Positions 18,506 through 37,060 are shown, numbered from the stretch's first letter. The stretch is DNA of 64,000 nucleotides from Campylobacter ureolyticus ACS-301-V-Sch3b (GCF_000413435.1 NZ_KE340326.1:799216-863215), one strand, 5' to 3'. Numbers and translations: made by a program. The notes: generated by a model from the letters alone, not told the origin.

Positions 18506-18534
18506 TTGACATAGAAAAAAAAATAAGATACAAT
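18506..18534 (+). promoter_or_regulatory. Stable-RNA promoter with full -35 box
   Basis: TTGACA (18506-18511), a 17-base spacer and TACAAT (18529-18534) form a near-consensus sigma-70 promoter 32 bases upstream of the first tRNA. Most Campylobacter promoters lack a -35 box, so this is probably a high-output promoter for the tRNA-tuf cluster. Confidence 0.75.
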
Positions 18535-18566
18535 ACACCTTTACAATTTAAAAAATTGTATTTGGT

Positions 18567-18642
18567 GCTGGTGTAGCTCAGTTGGTAGAGCTACTGCCTT
18601 GTAAGCAGTAGGTCGGCGGTTCAAGTCCGTTCACCAGCTCCA
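18567..18642 (+). tRNA. tRNA-Thr (TGT)
   Basis: 76 nt including an encoded CCA. Acceptor arms GCTGGTG (18567-18573) and CACCAGC (18632-18638) pair fully. The anticodon loop CTTGTAA gives anticodon TGT; the T-loop GTTCAAGTCC is standard. First of four tRNAs upstream of tuf. Confidence 0.96.
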
Positions 18643-18679
18643 TTTTTTAAAAAACAGTGTTTGACCAGATATGTAGAGG

Positions 18680-18764
<85 letters not shown>

Positions 18765-18770
18765 TTGTTT

Positions 18771-18847
18771 GCGGGAGTAGCTCAGTTGGCTAGAGCATCA
18801 GCCTTCCAAGCTGAGGGTCGCGAGTTCGAGCCTCGTTTCCCGCTCCA
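18771..18847 (+). tRNA. tRNA-Gly (TCC)
   Basis: 77 nt with encoded CCA. Acceptor arm GCGGGAG at 18771-18777 pairs with the CTCCCGC-type 3' arm (one wobble in TTTCCCGC). The anticodon loop CTTCCAA gives TCC; T-loop GAGTTCGAGCC. Confidence 0.95.
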
Positions 18848-18972
18848 AAATTTAGGATTTTAAAACTGGGAGCTGTATGTATTATTTTTTATTACAGTTG
18901 CTAGCTTTAAGTTTCCAAATAGTTGTTTGTGTATGTTAAATTTGTTTAATTCTACTTTTGCCATGAGTTTGT
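18848..18972 (+). other. Spacer within the tRNA cluster
   Basis: A 125-base gap between tRNA-Gly and the second tRNA-Thr, longer than the other spacers. No reading frame or tRNA is seen. It contains GTATTATTTTTTATTAC with short inverted arms (CTGTA/TACAG) but no clear terminator or promoter. Confidence 0.4.
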
Positions 18973-19047
<75 letters not shown>

Positions 19048-19120
19048 TCAAAATTATAGAATAACAAATAAACACAAATTTTTTAAAAGTATAAAAAAAC
19101 ATTAATTAATGGAGGATAAA

Positions 19121-20320
19121 ATGGCTAAAGAAAAATTTACGCGTAACAAGCCACACGTTAATATTGGTACTATTGGTCACGTTGACCATGGTAAAACTAC
19201 CTTAACTGCTGCTATTTCTGCAGTTCTTTCAAGAAAAGGTCTAGCTGAGCTAAAAGACTATGATAACATAGACAATGCTCCTGAAGAAAAAGATCGTGGT
19301 ATTACAATTGCAACTTCACACATAGAGTATGAAACTACAAATAGACACTATGCTCACGTTGACTGTCCTGGACACGCTGACTATGTTAAAAACATGATTA
19401 CTGGTGCTGCACAAATGGATGGTGCTATATTAGTTGTTAACGCAGCTGATGGTCCTATGCCACAAACTAGAGAGCATATCTTACTTTCAAGACAAGTTGG
19501 TGTTCCTTACATAGTAGTTTTCTTAAATAAAGCTGATATGGTTGATGATGCTGAGCTTATCGAACTAGTTGAGATGGAAGTTAGAGAGCTATTAAACGAG
19601 TATGGTTTCCCTGGTGATGATACACCTATCATTGTAGGTTCAGCTTTAAAAGCTCTAGAAGAAGCAAAAGCTGGTGTTGATGGTGAGTGGTCAGCTAAAA
19701 TAATGGAGCTTATGGATGCAGTTGATAGCTATATCCCAACTCCACAAAGAGATACTGATAAACCATTCTTAATGCCTATTGAAGATGTATTTTCAATTTC
19801 AGGTCGTGGAACAGTTGTTACAGGTAGAGTTGAAAAAGGTGTTGTAAAAGTAGGTGATACTATTGAAATAGTAGGTATTAAACCAACTCAAACAACTACT
19901 GTAACAGGCGTTGAAATGTTTAGAAAAGAGATGGATCAAGGTGAAGCTGGCGATAATGTTGGTATATTACTTAGAGGAACAGGTAAAGATGATGTTGAAA
20001 GAGGTATGGTTTTATGTAAACCAGGCTCAATTACTCCTCATAGTAAATTTGAAGCTGAGGTTTATATCTTAACTAAAGAAGAGGGTGGAAGACATACACC
20101 ATTCTTTAATAACTATAGACCACAATTCTATGTTAGAACAACAGACGTTACAGGTTCAATTACTCTTGGTGAAGGCAAAGAAATGGTTATGCCAGGTGAT
20201 AACGTTAAAATAACAGTTGAACTTATTCACCCAGTTGCACTAGAGCAAGGAACAAGATTTGCTATCCGTGAGGGTGGTAGAACTGTTGGTTCTGGTGTTG
20301 TTGCAAAAATTATAGAGTAA
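19121..20320 (+). CDS. tuf: Elongation factor Tu
   Basis: GTPase delivering aminoacyl-tRNA to the ribosome; 399 residues. G1 GHVDHGKT is near residues 18-25, G3 DCPGHADY near 80 and G4 NKAD near 135. The ATG at 19121 follows GGAGGA (19111-19116) and gives the standard [20 protein letters not shown] start. The codon choice uses more C and G than neighbouring genes (ATC, CAC, GAG), typical of very highly expressed genes. It follows the tRNA-Thr gene and is closed by a strong terminator. Confidence 0.98.
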   Translation: MAKEKFTRNKPHVNIGTIGHVDHGKTTLTAAISAVLSRKGLAELKDYDNIDNAPEEKDRGITIATSHIEYETTNRHYAHVDCPGHADYVKNMITGAAQMDGAILVVNAADGPMPQTREHILLSRQVGVPYIVVFLNKADMVDDAELIELVEMEVRELLNEYGFPGDDTPIIVGSALKALEEAKAGVDGEWSAKIMELMDAVDSYIPTPQRDTDKPFLMPIEDVFSISGRGTVVTGRVEKGVVKVGDTIEIVGIKPTQTTTVTGVEMFRKEMDQGEAGDNVGILLRGTGKDDVERGMVLCKPGSITPHSKFEAEVYILTKEEGGRHTPFFNNYRPQFYVRTTDVTGSITLGEGKEMVMPGDNVKITVELIHPVALEQGTRFAIREGGRTVGSGVVAKIIE

Positions 20321-20332
20321 TTTTTTACAAAA

Positions 20333-20363
20333 AAGAGTGAGCTTGTCTCACTCTTATTTTTTA
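20333..20363 (+). terminator. Terminator after tuf
   Basis: AAGAGTGAG (20333-20341), loop CTTGT, CTCACTCTT (20347-20355), then a T-rich tail (ATTTTTTATTT). The 9-bp stem is perfect. rpmG starts 25 bases beyond the stem, so its promoter must overlap this region or read-through occurs. Confidence 0.88.
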
Positions 20364-20379
20364 TTTAAGGAAGTCCCAT

Positions 20380-20538
20380 ATGAGAATAAAAGTTGGTTTA
20401 AAATGTAGTGAGAGTGGAGATATAAACTACACTACATATAAAAATAGTAAAACTACTACTGAGAAACTGGAGCTTAAAAAGTATTGCCCAAGACTTAAAA
20501 AACACACAGTTCATAAAGAGGTTAAACTAAAAAGTTAA
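20380..20538 (+). CDS. rpmG: 50S ribosomal protein L33
   Basis: 52-residue large-subunit protein. The N-terminus is [20 protein letters not shown] and the end [19 protein letters not shown], typical of Campylobacter L33. Zinc-binding L33 has two CxxC pairs; here the first pair is C9-x-x-S12 and the second also has only one cysteine (YCPRL), so zinc binding is probably lost. The ATG at 20380 has only a weak AAGGAAG upstream (20368-20374). It sits between tuf and tRNA-Trp/secE, as in C. jejuni. Confidence 0.93.
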   Translation: MRIKVGLKCSESGDINYTTYKNSKTTTEKLELKKYCPRLKKHTVHKEVKLKS

Positions 20539-20546
20539 GATTAGTT

Positions 20547-20622
20547 AGGGCAATAGCTCCAACGGTAGAGCGTCGGATTCCAAATCCGCAGGTTGGGGGT
20601 TCGAATCCCTCTTGCCCTGCCA
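20547..20622 (+). tRNA. tRNA-Trp (CCA)
   Basis: 76 nt with encoded CCA. Acceptor arms AGGGCAA (20547-20553) and TTGCCCT (20612-20618) pair; the anticodon loop TTCCAAA gives CCA; T-loop GGTTCGAATCC. Lies between rpmG and secE as in other Campylobacterota. Confidence 0.96.
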
Positions 20623-20637
20623 CCAAAAGGTTTAATG

Positions 20638-20817
20638 ATGGAAAAAATTAAAAGTTATATATATCAATCAAAAATAGAACTAGATAAGGTAATATTCCCT
20701 ACAAAAGAACAAATTAGAAATGCTTTTGTTATGGTTATTATCGTAGTTTTTGCTGTATCTGTATTTTTAGCTTTGGTTGATTTAATTATGTCTTTTACCA
20801 TTTCAAAGATAGTGTGA
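20638..20817 (+). CDS. secE: Preprotein translocase subunit SecE
   Basis: 59-residue single-span subunit of the SecYEG channel. It has the amphipathic helix with LDKVIFPTKEQIRNAFVMV (about residues 14-32) followed by one membrane segment. Two adjacent ATGs exist (20635, 20638); the second is better spaced from AAAAGG (20625-20630). Only 15 bases separate the tRNA-Trp end from the start. nusG follows directly. Confidence 0.93.
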   Translation: MEKIKSYIYQSKIELDKVIFPTKEQIRNAFVMVIIVVFAVSVFLALVDLIMSFTISKIV

Positions 20818-20826
20818 GGTGTGATG

Positions 20827-21357
20827 ATGGCACACAGATGGTATGCTATACAGACTTATGCTGGCTCTGAAATGAGTGTAAAGAATGCAATTGAGACTTT
20901 GGTAGAAAATCAAGGATTGCAAGATAAAGTAGAACAAGTTGTTGTTCCTACTGAAGATTTAATAGATATTAAAAATGGCAAACAGACAATAAAGGAAAAA
21001 AGCCTTTATCCTGGATATTGTTTTGCTAAACTTGATTTAGATACTGCACTTTGGCACAAAATTCAAAGTTTGCCAAAAGTTAGTCGTTTTATTGGCGAGA
21101 GTAAAAAACCTTCAGCCTTAAGTGATAAAGACGTTGAAATGATTTTGGATAAAGTCAATAAAAGAGCTGCACCAAAACCAAAAATTTCTTTTGATGAGGG
21201 TGAAAGCGTGAGAATAAAAGAAGGTCCTTTTGCAAATTTTATTGGAACTGTAGAAGAGTATGATATGATACATGGAACTTTAAAACTAAATGTTTCTATA
21301 TTTGGTAGAAGTACCCCAGTTGAAATATTATATTCACAAGTTGAGAAAATTGTTTAA
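20827..21357 (+). CDS. nusG: Transcription termination/antitermination factor NusG
   Basis: About 176 residues. NGN domain MAHRWYAIQTYAGSE with YPGYCFAKLD near 60, and C-terminal KOW domain with GESVRIKEGPFANFIGTVEE near 123. It couples RNA polymerase to Rho and ribosomes. Three start codons are stacked (GTG 20821, ATG 20824, ATG 20827); the last is chosen from the spacing to GAGG (20816-20819) and the conserved N-terminus. The secE-nusG-rplK order is universal in this group. Confidence 0.95.
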   Translation: MAHRWYAIQTYAGSEMSVKNAIETLVENQGLQDKVEQVVVPTEDLIDIKNGKQTIKEKSLYPGYCFAKLDLDTALWHKIQSLPKVSRFIGESKKPSALSDKDVEMILDKVNKRAAPKPKISFDEGESVRIKEGPFANFIGTVEEYDMIHGTLKLNVSIFGRSTPVEILYSQVEKIV

Positions 21358-21375
21358 GATTAAGGAGATAATCTA

Positions 21376-21801
21376 ATGGCTAAGAAAGTAACAGGTCAGA
21401 TTAAACTACAAATTGCTGCTGCAAAGGCAAATCCAAGTCCTCCGGTAGGTCCAGCACTTGGTCAGCAAGGCGTAAATATTATGGAGTTTTGTAAGGCTTT
21501 TAATGAAAAAACAAAAGATATGGCAGGTTTTAATATCCCTGTTATTATAACTGTTTATGCTGATAAAAGTTTTACATTTGTAACAAAACAACCACCAGCA
21601 ACAGATTTAATAAAAAAAGCTGCTGGAATTAGCAAAGGCTCAGATAATCCTCTAAAAAATAAAGTTGCTACTTTAACAAAAGCACAAGTTTTAGAGATAG
21701 TTGAGAAAAAAATTGCTGATTTAAATACAACAGATAAAGAGCAAGCCGCTAGAATTATAGCTGGTTCTGCAAAATCTATGGGTATAACCGTAGTTGATTA
21801 A
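21376..21801 (+). CDS. rplK: 50S ribosomal protein L11
   Basis: 141 residues, stalk-base protein that binds the GTPase-associated centre of 23S rRNA. Conserved [20 protein letters not shown] near residues 10-29 and the C-terminal [16 protein letters not shown] at 21362-21367 precedes the ATG. Followed by rplA. Confidence 0.97.
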   Translation: MAKKVTGQIKLQIAAAKANPSPPVGPALGQQGVNIMEFCKAFNEKTKDMAGFNIPVIITVYADKSFTFVTKQPPATDLIKKAAGISKGSDNPLKNKVATLTKAQVLEIVEKKIADLNTTDKEQAARIIAGSAKSMGITVVD

Positions 21802-21804
21802 AAT

Positions 21805-21833
21805 CCTTTTACCACCAAGGATAAAAAGGTGGA
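21805..21833 (+). promoter_or_regulatory. Hairpin between rplK and rplA
   Basis: CCACC (21812-21816) can pair with GGTGG (21828-21832), while CCTTTT (21805-21810) can pair instead with AAAAAGG just before it. It lies 25 bases before rplA and could be an L1-responsive or RNA-processing element. Support is limited to the pairing itself. Confidence 0.3.
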
Positions 21834-21857
21834 AGCAAAATTAATGCGGAGAAATTT

Positions 21858-22559
21858 ATGAAAAAAAATTCAAAAAGATTTACGGAATTATTAAAAAAAG
21901 TTGATTCTGAAAAAAATTACTCGCTTGAAGAAGCGGTAGCTACTGTAAAAACACTTTCATCTGCTAAATTTGATGAAACAGTGGAAATAGCACTAAAACT
22001 AAATGTTGATCCAAAGTACGCAGACCAAATGGTAAGAGGTTCAGTTGTTCTTCCATCAGGTACAGGTAAAGTGGTAAGAGTAGCAGTTATTGCAAAAGAT
22101 ATTAAAGCTGATGAGGCTAAAAATGCAGGCGCTGATATAGTTGGCGATGATGATTTGGTTGAAGAAATTCAAAAAGGTAATATTAATTTTGATGTTTTAA
22201 TAGCTACACCAAATTTAATGGGTTTAGTTGGTAAAGTTGGTAGAATTTTAGGACCTAAAGGTCTTATGCCAAACCCAAAAACAGGTACTGTTACAATGGA
22301 TGTAGAACAAGCTGTTAAAAATGCAAAAGGCGGACAAGTTAACTTTAGAGTTGATAAGCAAGGAAATATTCATGCTGGCATTGGCAAAGTAAGTTTTTCA
22401 AAAGAAGAGATTATGGCAAATTTAACTACTTTTATTAAAGAGATAAATAAACATAAACCTGCCACTGCAAAAGGTAGATATGTTAAAAATGCAGCCTTAT
22501 CGCTTACAATGAGTCCATCAGTTAATCTTGATTCGCAAGAAATAATTGATTTAAAATAA
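21858..22559 (+). CDS. rplA: 50S ribosomal protein L1
   Basis: 233 residues, L1-stalk protein binding 23S rRNA. Recognised by [19 protein letters not shown] near residues 129-147 and [19 protein letters not shown] near 161-179. GGAG upstream (21848-21851). Downstream lies the L10 leader. Confidence 0.97.
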   Translation: MKKNSKRFTELLKKVDSEKNYSLEEAVATVKTLSSAKFDETVEIALKLNVDPKYADQMVRGSVVLPSGTGKVVRVAVIAKDIKADEAKNAGADIVGDDDLVEEIQKGNINFDVLIATPNLMGLVGKVGRILGPKGLMPNPKTGTVTMDVEQAVKNAKGGQVNFRVDKQGNIHAGIGKVSFSKEEIMANLTTFIKEINKHKPATAKGRYVKNAALSLTMSPSVNLDSQEIIDLK

Positions 22560-22572
22560 AATAAATAATATA

Positions 22573-22657
22573 TTTTAGATTGGAGATAGCCAGAGGCCTT
22601 TAGGCTTAATTGAAGTAATTCTCTCTGCTTGAAATCACTGATCGGAAAGGAGAAAAG
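22573..22657 (+). promoter_or_regulatory. Ribosomal protein L10 leader
   Basis: The 98-base gap before rplJ has higher G+C and visible pairing: AGCC-AGA-GGCCTTTA-GGCT, and GAGA/AGAG segments that can pair with CTCTCT (22621-22626). Position and composition fit the L10 leader, to which the L10-(L12)4 complex binds to repress rplJL translation in many bacteria. The exact fold is not computed. Confidence 0.7.
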
Positions 22658-23137
22658 TTGAATAGAGAAGATAAGGTAGCTCTTGTTTCAAAACTAACTG
22701 AAAGCTTTAAAGAAGCTGATGGTGTTGTTGTAGCTGATTATAGAGGAATTGGTGTTTCTTCACTTGAAGAGTTAAGAAAAGCAGCCAAAGAATCTGATGT
22801 AAAAGTTCAAGTTATAAAAAACACATTAGCCGGAATTGCTTTAAATAGTGTAGAAAAAACAGGATTAGAGTTAAAAGATACCAATATTTTTCTTTGGGGC
22901 GATCAGCTAAATGTTTCAAAAGTAGCTTTCAAATATGCAGAAAAAAATAAAAATTTTATCATAAAATCTGCTCATATTGATGGCGAAGTTTGTGATGTTA
23001 GTAAAGTTGAAGCACTTTCCAAATTACCAGGTCGCGAAGAGCTTATTGCAATGCTTTTACAAGTTTGGAATGCGCCGGTTCAAAATTTTACAATCGGCTT
23101 AAATGCGCTTAAAGAAAAAAAAGAACAATCAGCATAA
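22658..23137 (+). CDS. rplJ: 50S ribosomal protein L10
   Basis: 159 residues; anchors L7/L12 dimers to the ribosome. The N-terminal RNA-binding domain has [19 protein letters not shown] near residues 26-44 and [14 protein letters not shown] near 50-63; the C-terminal helix binds L12. The start is TTG at 22658, preceded by AAAGGAG (22646-22652); a TTG start may keep output low relative to rplL, which is needed in excess. Confidence 0.96.
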   Translation: MNREDKVALVSKLTESFKEADGVVVADYRGIGVSSLEELRKAAKESDVKVQVIKNTLAGIALNSVEKTGLELKDTNIFLWGDQLNVSKVAFKYAEKNKNFIIKSAHIDGEVCDVSKVEALSKLPGREELIAMLLQVWNAPVQNFTIGLNALKEKKEQSA

Positions 23138-23163
23138 ATAATAAAAATTTTAGGAGATAATAA

Positions 23164-23541
23164 ATGGCAATTACAAAAGAAGATGTATTAGAATATATTT
23201 CTAATTTAACAGTTTTAGAGTTAAGTGAATTAGTTAAAGAATTTGAAGAGAAATTCGGTGTTAGTGCAGCACCAGTAATGGTTGCAGGTGCAGCAGGTGG
23301 TGCAGCAGGCGGTGATGGTGCAGATGAAAAAACAGAATTTGATGTTGTATTACTTGATGCAGGTGATAAAAAAATTAATGTTATTAAAGTTGTAAGAGCT
23401 TTAACAGGATTAGGACTTAAAGAAGCAAAAGATGCTACTGAAAAAACACCTTCAACTCTTAAAGAAGGAATCAGTAAAGAAGATGCTGAAGCAGCTAAAA
23501 AACAACTTGAAGAAGCTGGAGCTAAAGTCGAGCTTAAATAA
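23164..23541 (+). CDS. rplL: 50S ribosomal protein L7/L12
   Basis: 125 residues. N-terminal dimerisation domain, Ala/Gly-rich hinge ([16 protein letters not shown], near residues 35-50) and the C-terminal factor-binding domain with [20 protein letters not shown] near 72-91. AGGAG at 23152-23156 precedes the ATG. Confidence 0.97.
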   Translation: MAITKEDVLEYISNLTVLELSELVKEFEEKFGVSAAPVMVAGAAGGAAGGDGADEKTEFDVVLLDAGDKKINVIKVVRALTGLGLKEAKDATEKTPSTLKEGISKEDAEAAKKQLEEAGAKVELK

Positions 23542-23550
23542 AACAAAAAT

Positions 23551-23610
23551 GAAGGAGGGTAAGCCTTCCTTCAAAACATTTCGTGCTAACTTTAGCACCA
23601 ATTTTTCTTT
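23551..23610 (+). promoter_or_regulatory. Tandem hairpins (attenuator-like) between rplL and rpoB
   Basis: First hairpin: GAAGGAGGG (23551-23559), loop TAAG, CCTTCCTTC (23564-23572), with one G-T wobble. Second: GTGCTA (23583-23588), loop ACTT, TAGCAC (23593-23598), followed by CAATTTTTCTTT. The second has the form of an intrinsic terminator. A partial terminator here would lower rpoBC relative to rplJL, as in E. coli; that role is inference. Confidence 0.65.
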
Positions 23611-23625
23611 CAAATTTTGCCATGA

Positions 23626-32275
<8,650 letters not shown>

Positions 32276-32285
32276 ATTTAAAACA

Positions 32286-32320
32286 CTAAATTTCAAAAGG
32301 GATAACCTTTTGAAATTTAG
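32286..32320 (+). terminator. Perfect 15-bp hairpin after rpoC
   Basis: CTAAATTTCAAAAGG (32286-32300), loop GATAA, CCTTTTGAAATTTAG (32306-32320). No run of T follows directly (ATAAATTTTG), so termination may be imperfect; the next promoter starts about 10 bases later. Confidence 0.7.
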
Positions 32321-32330
32321 ATAAATTTTG

Positions 32331-32336
32331 TATAAT
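32331..32336 (+). promoter_or_regulatory. -10 box of the DoxX-family gene
   Basis: Consensus TATAAT preceded by ATTTTG, 27 bases upstream of the ATG at 32363. AGGAG at 32352-32356 is the ribosome binding site. Confidence 0.65.
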
Positions 32337-32362
32337 GACATAAATTTATTTAGGAGAAATTT

Positions 32363-32761
32363 ATGTCTAAATATCTAAATTATCCAAATTTTGGATTATT
32401 AATTCTTAGGATATTTTTAGGAATTTGCGTTTTATATCATGGACTTTTTAAACTAAAATTTGGAATAGAACCTGTTGCTTCACTTCTTATAAATGCTAAA
32501 ATACCTTCATTTTTATCTTATTTTGTATATCTTGGTGAAATTTTAGCACCAGTTATGATAATATTTGGAATTTATACTCGCTTTGCCTCTATTATGTTAA
32601 TAGCAACATCTGGTGTGATTTTATATGTTGCATATATGGATAAGCTTTTTGCTGTTACAAATTTTGGCGGGCTTGTACCTGAGATAGTTTATCTTTATTT
32701 AGGTGCGTCTTTATGCTTATTATTTTGCGGCGGTGGCAAATTCAGCATAAAAAATGATTAA
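32363..32761 (+). CDS. DoxX family membrane protein
   Basis: 132 residues, four predicted membrane segments. The first contains LLILRIFLGICVLYHGLFKL (residues 9-28), where the Arg and His-Gly are typical of DoxX. The third segment region holds LGEILAPVMIIFGIYTRFAS and the end is a short Gly-rich tail. DoxX proteins are inner-membrane proteins linked to redox and thiol stress in some bacteria; the role here is unknown. Monocistronic, between rpoC and rpsL. Confidence 0.85.
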   Translation: MSKYLNYPNFGLLILRIFLGICVLYHGLFKLKFGIEPVASLLINAKIPSFLSYFVYLGEILAPVMIIFGIYTRFASIMLIATSGVILYVAYMDKLFAVTNFGGLVPEIVYLYLGASLCLLFCGGGKFSIKND

Positions 32762-33006
32762 AGGATTTTAAAAATATGTTACTTATAAAAATGCAAAACT
32801 CATAAATATGGGAGTTGCTACCGTAAAAGCCTTATATAATGAGTTTTTAATTTTATAAAAAAAGCAATTATGAAGAAATTTAAAAATCATCTATTTTACA
32901 ATATCTACTGTTAAATCTTTGATATTTAGTAGGTTTTAACATTTTTTAAGCAGTTTTTAGATAATATTAGGTCTTTTTAATAAATTTAATGATGAAAGGA
33001 ATTATT
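32762..33006 (+). other. Intergenic region and leader of rpsL
   Basis: A 245-base stretch without a gene. AAAACTCAT (32795-32803) and ATGAGTTTT (32839-32847) form a 9-bp inverted repeat with a 35-base loop followed by TAATTTTAT, a weak terminator candidate for the DoxX gene. Nearer rpsL, ATCTACTG and GATATTTAGTAG can partly pair. TAGATAATATTAGG (about 32958-32971) is a -10-like sequence, and AAAGGA (32995-33000) is the ribosome binding site of rpsL. Confidence 0.4.
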
Positions 33007-33381
33007 GTGCCAACCATTAATCAATTGGTCAGAAAAGAACGCAAAAAAGTGATTCAAAAATCAAAATCACCAGCGTTACAAAATTGTCCTCAAAGAAGAG
33101 GAGTTTGTACTAGGGTTTATACAACAACCCCTAAAAAACCAAACTCAGCTTTGAGAAAAGTTGCCAAAGTTAGGCTTACAAGTGGATTTGAAGTTATTAG
33201 TTATATAGGCGGTGAAGGTCACAACCTACAAGAGCACTCTATCGTTTTAGTAAGAGGCGGAAGAGTAAAAGACTTACCTGGTGTTAAATACCACATCGTT
33301 CGTGGAGCATTGGATACAGCAGGCGTTGCAAAAAGAACTGTTTCAAGATCTAAATACGGTGCTAAACGCCCTAAAAAATAG
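33007..33381 (+). CDS. rpsL: 30S ribosomal protein S12
   Basis: 124 residues, decoding-centre protein. [11 protein letters not shown] at the N-terminus, [20 protein letters not shown] near residues 34-53 (includes the Lys43 position linked to streptomycin resistance) and [15 protein letters not shown] near 90. The start is GTG 33007, six bases after AAAGGA; an upstream in-frame ATG at 32989 would add residues not found in the family. First gene of rpsL-rpsG-fusA. Confidence 0.96.
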   Translation: MPTINQLVRKERKKVIQKSKSPALQNCPQRRGVCTRVYTTTPKKPNSALRKVAKVRLTSGFEVISYIGGEGHNLQEHSIVLVRGGRVKDLPGVKYHIVRGALDTAGVAKRTVSRSKYGAKRPKK

Positions 33382-33446
33382 TTTAGCTAACAAAAACAGA
33401 CTAGCCCTTGATTTGGCTAAGTTTGAGTAAAATTTTATAAATTTGA

Positions 33447-33929
<483 letters not shown>

Positions 33930-33941
33930 GGAGTTGTTATT

Positions 33942-36017
33942 ATGGCTAGAAAAACACCTTTACATATGGTTAGAAATATCGGTATCGCTGCTCACATCGA
34001 TGCTGGTAAAACAACAACAAGTGAGAGAATTTTATTCTTTACAGGAGTTAGTCATAAAATTGGCGAAACTCACGAGGGTACAGCTACAATGGACTGGATG
34101 GCTCAAGAAAAAGAAAGAGGCATCACAATTACATCAGCTGCTACAACATGTTTTTGGAAAAATCACCAAATCAACCTTATAGACACCCCAGGACACGTTG
34201 ATTTTACAATCGAAGTTGAAAGATCAATGAGAGTTTTAGATGGTGCTGTTGCGGTATTTTGTTCAGTTGGTGGTGTTCAACCTCAAAGTGAAACTGTTTG
34301 GAGACAAGCAAATAAATACCATGTTCCAAGAATTGTTTTTGTAAATAAAATGGACAGAGTTGGGGCAAATTTTTACAATGTTGAACAACAAATTAAAGAT
34401 AGATTAAAAGCAAATCCTGTACCACTTCAAATTCCAATTGGTGCAGAAGATGACTTTAAAGGCGTTGTTGATTTAGTAAATATGAAAGCTTTAGTTTGGG
34501 AAGATGATACAAAACCAACAACTTATGTTGAAAGAGAAATTCCTGCTGAGCTAATGGATAAAGCAAAAGAATACCATGATAAATTAATTGAAGCTGTTGC
34601 TGAAACTGATGATGCATTAATGGATAAATACTTCAGTGGTGAACAATTAAGCGTAGATGAGATTAAAGAGGGTATTAAAAAAGCTTGTTTAAATTTAAGT
34701 ATAATTCCTATGATGTGCGGAACCGCTTTTAAAAATAAAGGCGTTCAACCACTTCTTGATGCAATTGTTGATTATTTGCCAGCACCTGATGAGGTTGCTG
34801 ATATTAGAGGCGAGTACGAAAACGGAGATGAGGTTTTTGTAGAATCATCAGATGATGGTGAGTTTGCCGGACTTGCATTTAAGATTATGACAGATCCTTT
34901 CGTTGGTCAGCTTACTTTTGTTAGAGCCTATAGAGGCATCCTAGAAAGTGGAAGCTATGTTTACAATACTGTAAAAGGCAAAAAAGAAAGAATTGGAAGA
35001 ATTCTTAGAATGCACTCAAACAAAAGAGAAGAAATTAAAGAACTTTATGCTGGAGAAATTGGTGCTGTTGTGGGACTAAAAGATACTCTAACAGGTGACA
35101 CATTAGCTGGAGAAAAAGATCAAGTAATACTTGAAAAAATGGATTTTCCAGATCCAGTTATAAGTGTTGCAGTTGAGCCTAAAACAAAAGCAGATCAAGA
35201 AAAAATGGGTATTGCGCTTCAAAAACTAGCTCAAGAAGATCCAAGCTTTCAAGTAAAAACTGATGAAGAAAGCGGTCAAACCATTATTAGCGGCATGGGT
35301 GAGCTACACCTTGAAGTTATCGTTGATAGAATGCTTAGAGAGTTTAAAGTTGATGCTGAAATAGGTAAACCACAAGTTGCATATCGTGAAACTATTAGAA
35401 AAACAGTTGAGCAAGAATATAAATATGCTAAACAATCAGGTGGTCGTGGTCAATATGGTCATGTTTATTTACGACTTGAACCGCTCGAGCCAGGCACTGG
35501 ATATGAGTTTGTTAACGATATTAAAGGTGGTGCTATTCCAAAAGAATATATTCCAGCTGTTGACAAAGGCTGCCAAGAAGCAATGCAAGGTGGAGTTTTA
35601 GCAGGATATCCAGTTGAGGATGTTAGGGTAACTGTATATGATGGAAGTTATCACGAAGTTGATAGTTCTGAAATGGCATTTAAACTAGCTGCTTCAATGG
35701 GCTTTAAAGAAGGTGCTAGAAAAGCAGGAGCTGTTATACTTGAACCAGTTATGAAAGTTGAAATTGAGACACCAGAAGAGTATATGGGTGATGTTATAGG
35801 TGATATTAATAAACGCCGTGGTCAAGTTAATAATATGGGCGATAGAGGTGGAAATAAAATAATTGATGCATTTTGCCCACTAGCTGAGATGTTTGGCTAT
35901 TCAACAGATTTAAGAAGTCAAACTCAAGGTCGTGCAACTTACTCAATGGAATTTGATCACTACGATGAGGTTCCAAAAAATGTAAGCGAAGAGATAATTA
36001 AACAAAGAAACGGCTAA
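33942..36017 (+). CDS. fusA: Elongation factor G
   Basis: 691-residue translocase GTPase. G1 AHIDAGKTT near residues 17-25, switch [13 protein letters not shown]3 DTPGHVDF near 80 and G4 NKMD near 134. Domain IV has GGRGQYGHV near 503. AAGGAG (33928-33933) lies at the rpsG end, 12 bases before the ATG. Strong terminator downstream. Confidence 0.98.
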   Translation: MARKTPLHMVRNIGIAAHIDAGKTTTSERILFFTGVSHKIGETHEGTATMDWMAQEKERGITITSAATTCFWKNHQINLIDTPGHVDFTIEVERSMRVLDGAVAVFCSVGGVQPQSETVWRQANKYHVPRIVFVNKMDRVGANFYNVEQQIKDRLKANPVPLQIPIGAEDDFKGVVDLVNMKALVWEDDTKPTTYVEREIPAELMDKAKEYHDKLIEAVAETDDALMDKYFSGEQLSVDEIKEGIKKACLNLSIIPMMCGTAFKNKGVQPLLDAIVDYLPAPDEVADIRGEYENGDEVFVESSDDGEFAGLAFKIMTDPFVGQLTFVRAYRGILESGSYVYNTVKGKKERIGRILRMHSNKREEIKELYAGEIGAVVGLKDTLTGDTLAGEKDQVILEKMDFPDPVISVAVEPKTKADQEKMGIALQKLAQEDPSFQVKTDEESGQTIISGMGELHLEVIVDRMLREFKVDAEIGKPQVAYRETIRKTVEQEYKYAKQSGGRGQYGHVYLRLEPLEPGTGYEFVNDIKGGAIPKEYIPAVDKGCQEAMQGGVLAGYPVEDVRVTVYDGSYHEVDSSEMAFKLAASMGFKEGARKAGAVILEPVMKVEIETPEEYMGDVIGDINKRRGQVNNMGDRGGNKIIDAFCPLAEMFGYSTDLRSQTQGRATYSMEFDHYDEVPKNVSEEIIKQRNG

Positions 36018-36021
36018 ATTT

Positions 36022-36053
36022 AAGGGGTAGAATTTTACCCCTTTTTATTTTTT
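36022..36053 (+). terminator. Terminator after fusA
   Basis: AAGGGGTA (36022-36029), loop GAATTT, TACCCCTT (36036-36043), then TTTATTTTTTT. Confidence 0.88.
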
Positions 36054-36282
<229 letters not shown>

Positions 36283-36319
36283 ATAAAATGCTTTTTAAAT
36301 TTTATTTAAAGGTATATTT

Positions 36320-36706
36320 ATGAAAAATTTAGTCTCTGTTTTAGTTTTAACAATTTTTTTAGCTGGTTGCAATCTTGCACAACCTTCACCAAATTTAGGC
36401 ACGAAAGCTGAAAATATTAAGCTTAACAAAAGCACAAAAACCGAAGTAATTCAAATTTTAGGTCACCCAAATTCTAAATCATCAAATAGATATAGTGATG
36501 TTTGGAATTATTATAATAATGATTATAGTGATACAGTTTCCATTAGTTTTAATAAGAAAGGTATCGTAGATGATGTTTCCATTCGCTCAACTGGTGATGG
36601 GTCAAGTTCTTTTGCTGATGATATCACAAAAGATGCCACCAATACTCTTAAAAACGAAGCATCCACTGCTATAAGAGACAGTCTTAGGGGTATTTTTAGA
36701 AGATAA
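36320..36706 (+). CDS. Lipoprotein, SmpA/BamE-like
   Basis: 128 residues. Lipoprotein signal MKNLVSVLVLTIFLAGC with lipobox LAGC; Cys17 would be acylated. Residues ~33-95 fit a small BamE/SmpA-like fold: KSTKTEVIQILGHPNSKS, then DVWNYYNNDYSDTVSISFN and a strand beginning at KGIVDDV. The C-terminus is helical and ends in Arg-Arg. No Asp at +2, so outer-membrane sorting is expected by the E. coli rule. Expressed from a promoter containing the 32-nt T tract; closed by its own terminator. Confidence 0.75.
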   Translation: MKNLVSVLVLTIFLAGCNLAQPSPNLGTKAENIKLNKSTKTEVIQILGHPNSKSSNRYSDVWNYYNNDYSDTVSISFNKKGIVDDVSIRSTGDGSSSFADDITKDATNTLKNEASTAIRDSLRGIFRR

Positions 36707-36715
36707 TTAAATTTT

Positions 36716-36735
36716 AGGCTCAAATTTGAGCCTTT
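36716..36735 (+). terminator. Terminator after the lipoprotein gene
   Basis: AGGCTCAAATTTGAGCCT (36716-36733) is a perfect palindrome that can form a hairpin, followed by TTCTC; short U-tail. Confidence 0.7.
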
Positions 36736-36807
36736 CTCTCAAAATTATACAAATTTCAATATAGTTTAATTTCAAATAAGATAAAATAACGATTTGAATT
36801 AAAATTT

Positions 36808-36884
36808 CTCCTCATAGCTCAGCAGGATAGAGCGCAAAATTCCTAATTTTGAGGCCGTGAGTTCGAATCTCGCTGAGGAGACCA
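36808..36884 (+). tRNA. tRNA-Arg (CCT)
   Basis: 77 nt with encoded CCA. Acceptor arms CTCCTCA (36808-36814) and TGAGGAG (36874-36880) pair. The anticodon stem CAAAA/TTTTG encloses TTCCTAA, anticodon CCT. T-loop GAGTTCGAATC. Stands alone between the lipoprotein and SulP genes. Confidence 0.95.
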
Positions 36885-36995
36885 CTTTTTATACTTATTA
36901 AGGTTATATTAATATTTTAAACACGCTTTTTTAAACAAAAATCCAGTATTCGTGGCATATTTCAAGCAGTAGTAAATTTTTATGATATAAAAAGA

Positions 36996-37001
36996 TATAA
37001 T
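36996..37001 (+). promoter_or_regulatory. -10 box of the SulP transporter gene
   Basis: Consensus TATAAT, 60 bases upstream of the chosen start, in an A/T-rich gap after tRNA-Arg with no other gene. Confidence 0.55.
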
Positions 37002-37060
37002 GCTTACTAAGATTCAAATAGGTGAATTGTATTTATTAATAATTTATGCAGGTAGATAAT

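Noticed and set aside
23109..23546. Minus-strand 145-residue frame opposite rplL
   Set aside because: Antisense of the Ala-rich rplL; composition is a mirror of codon bias.
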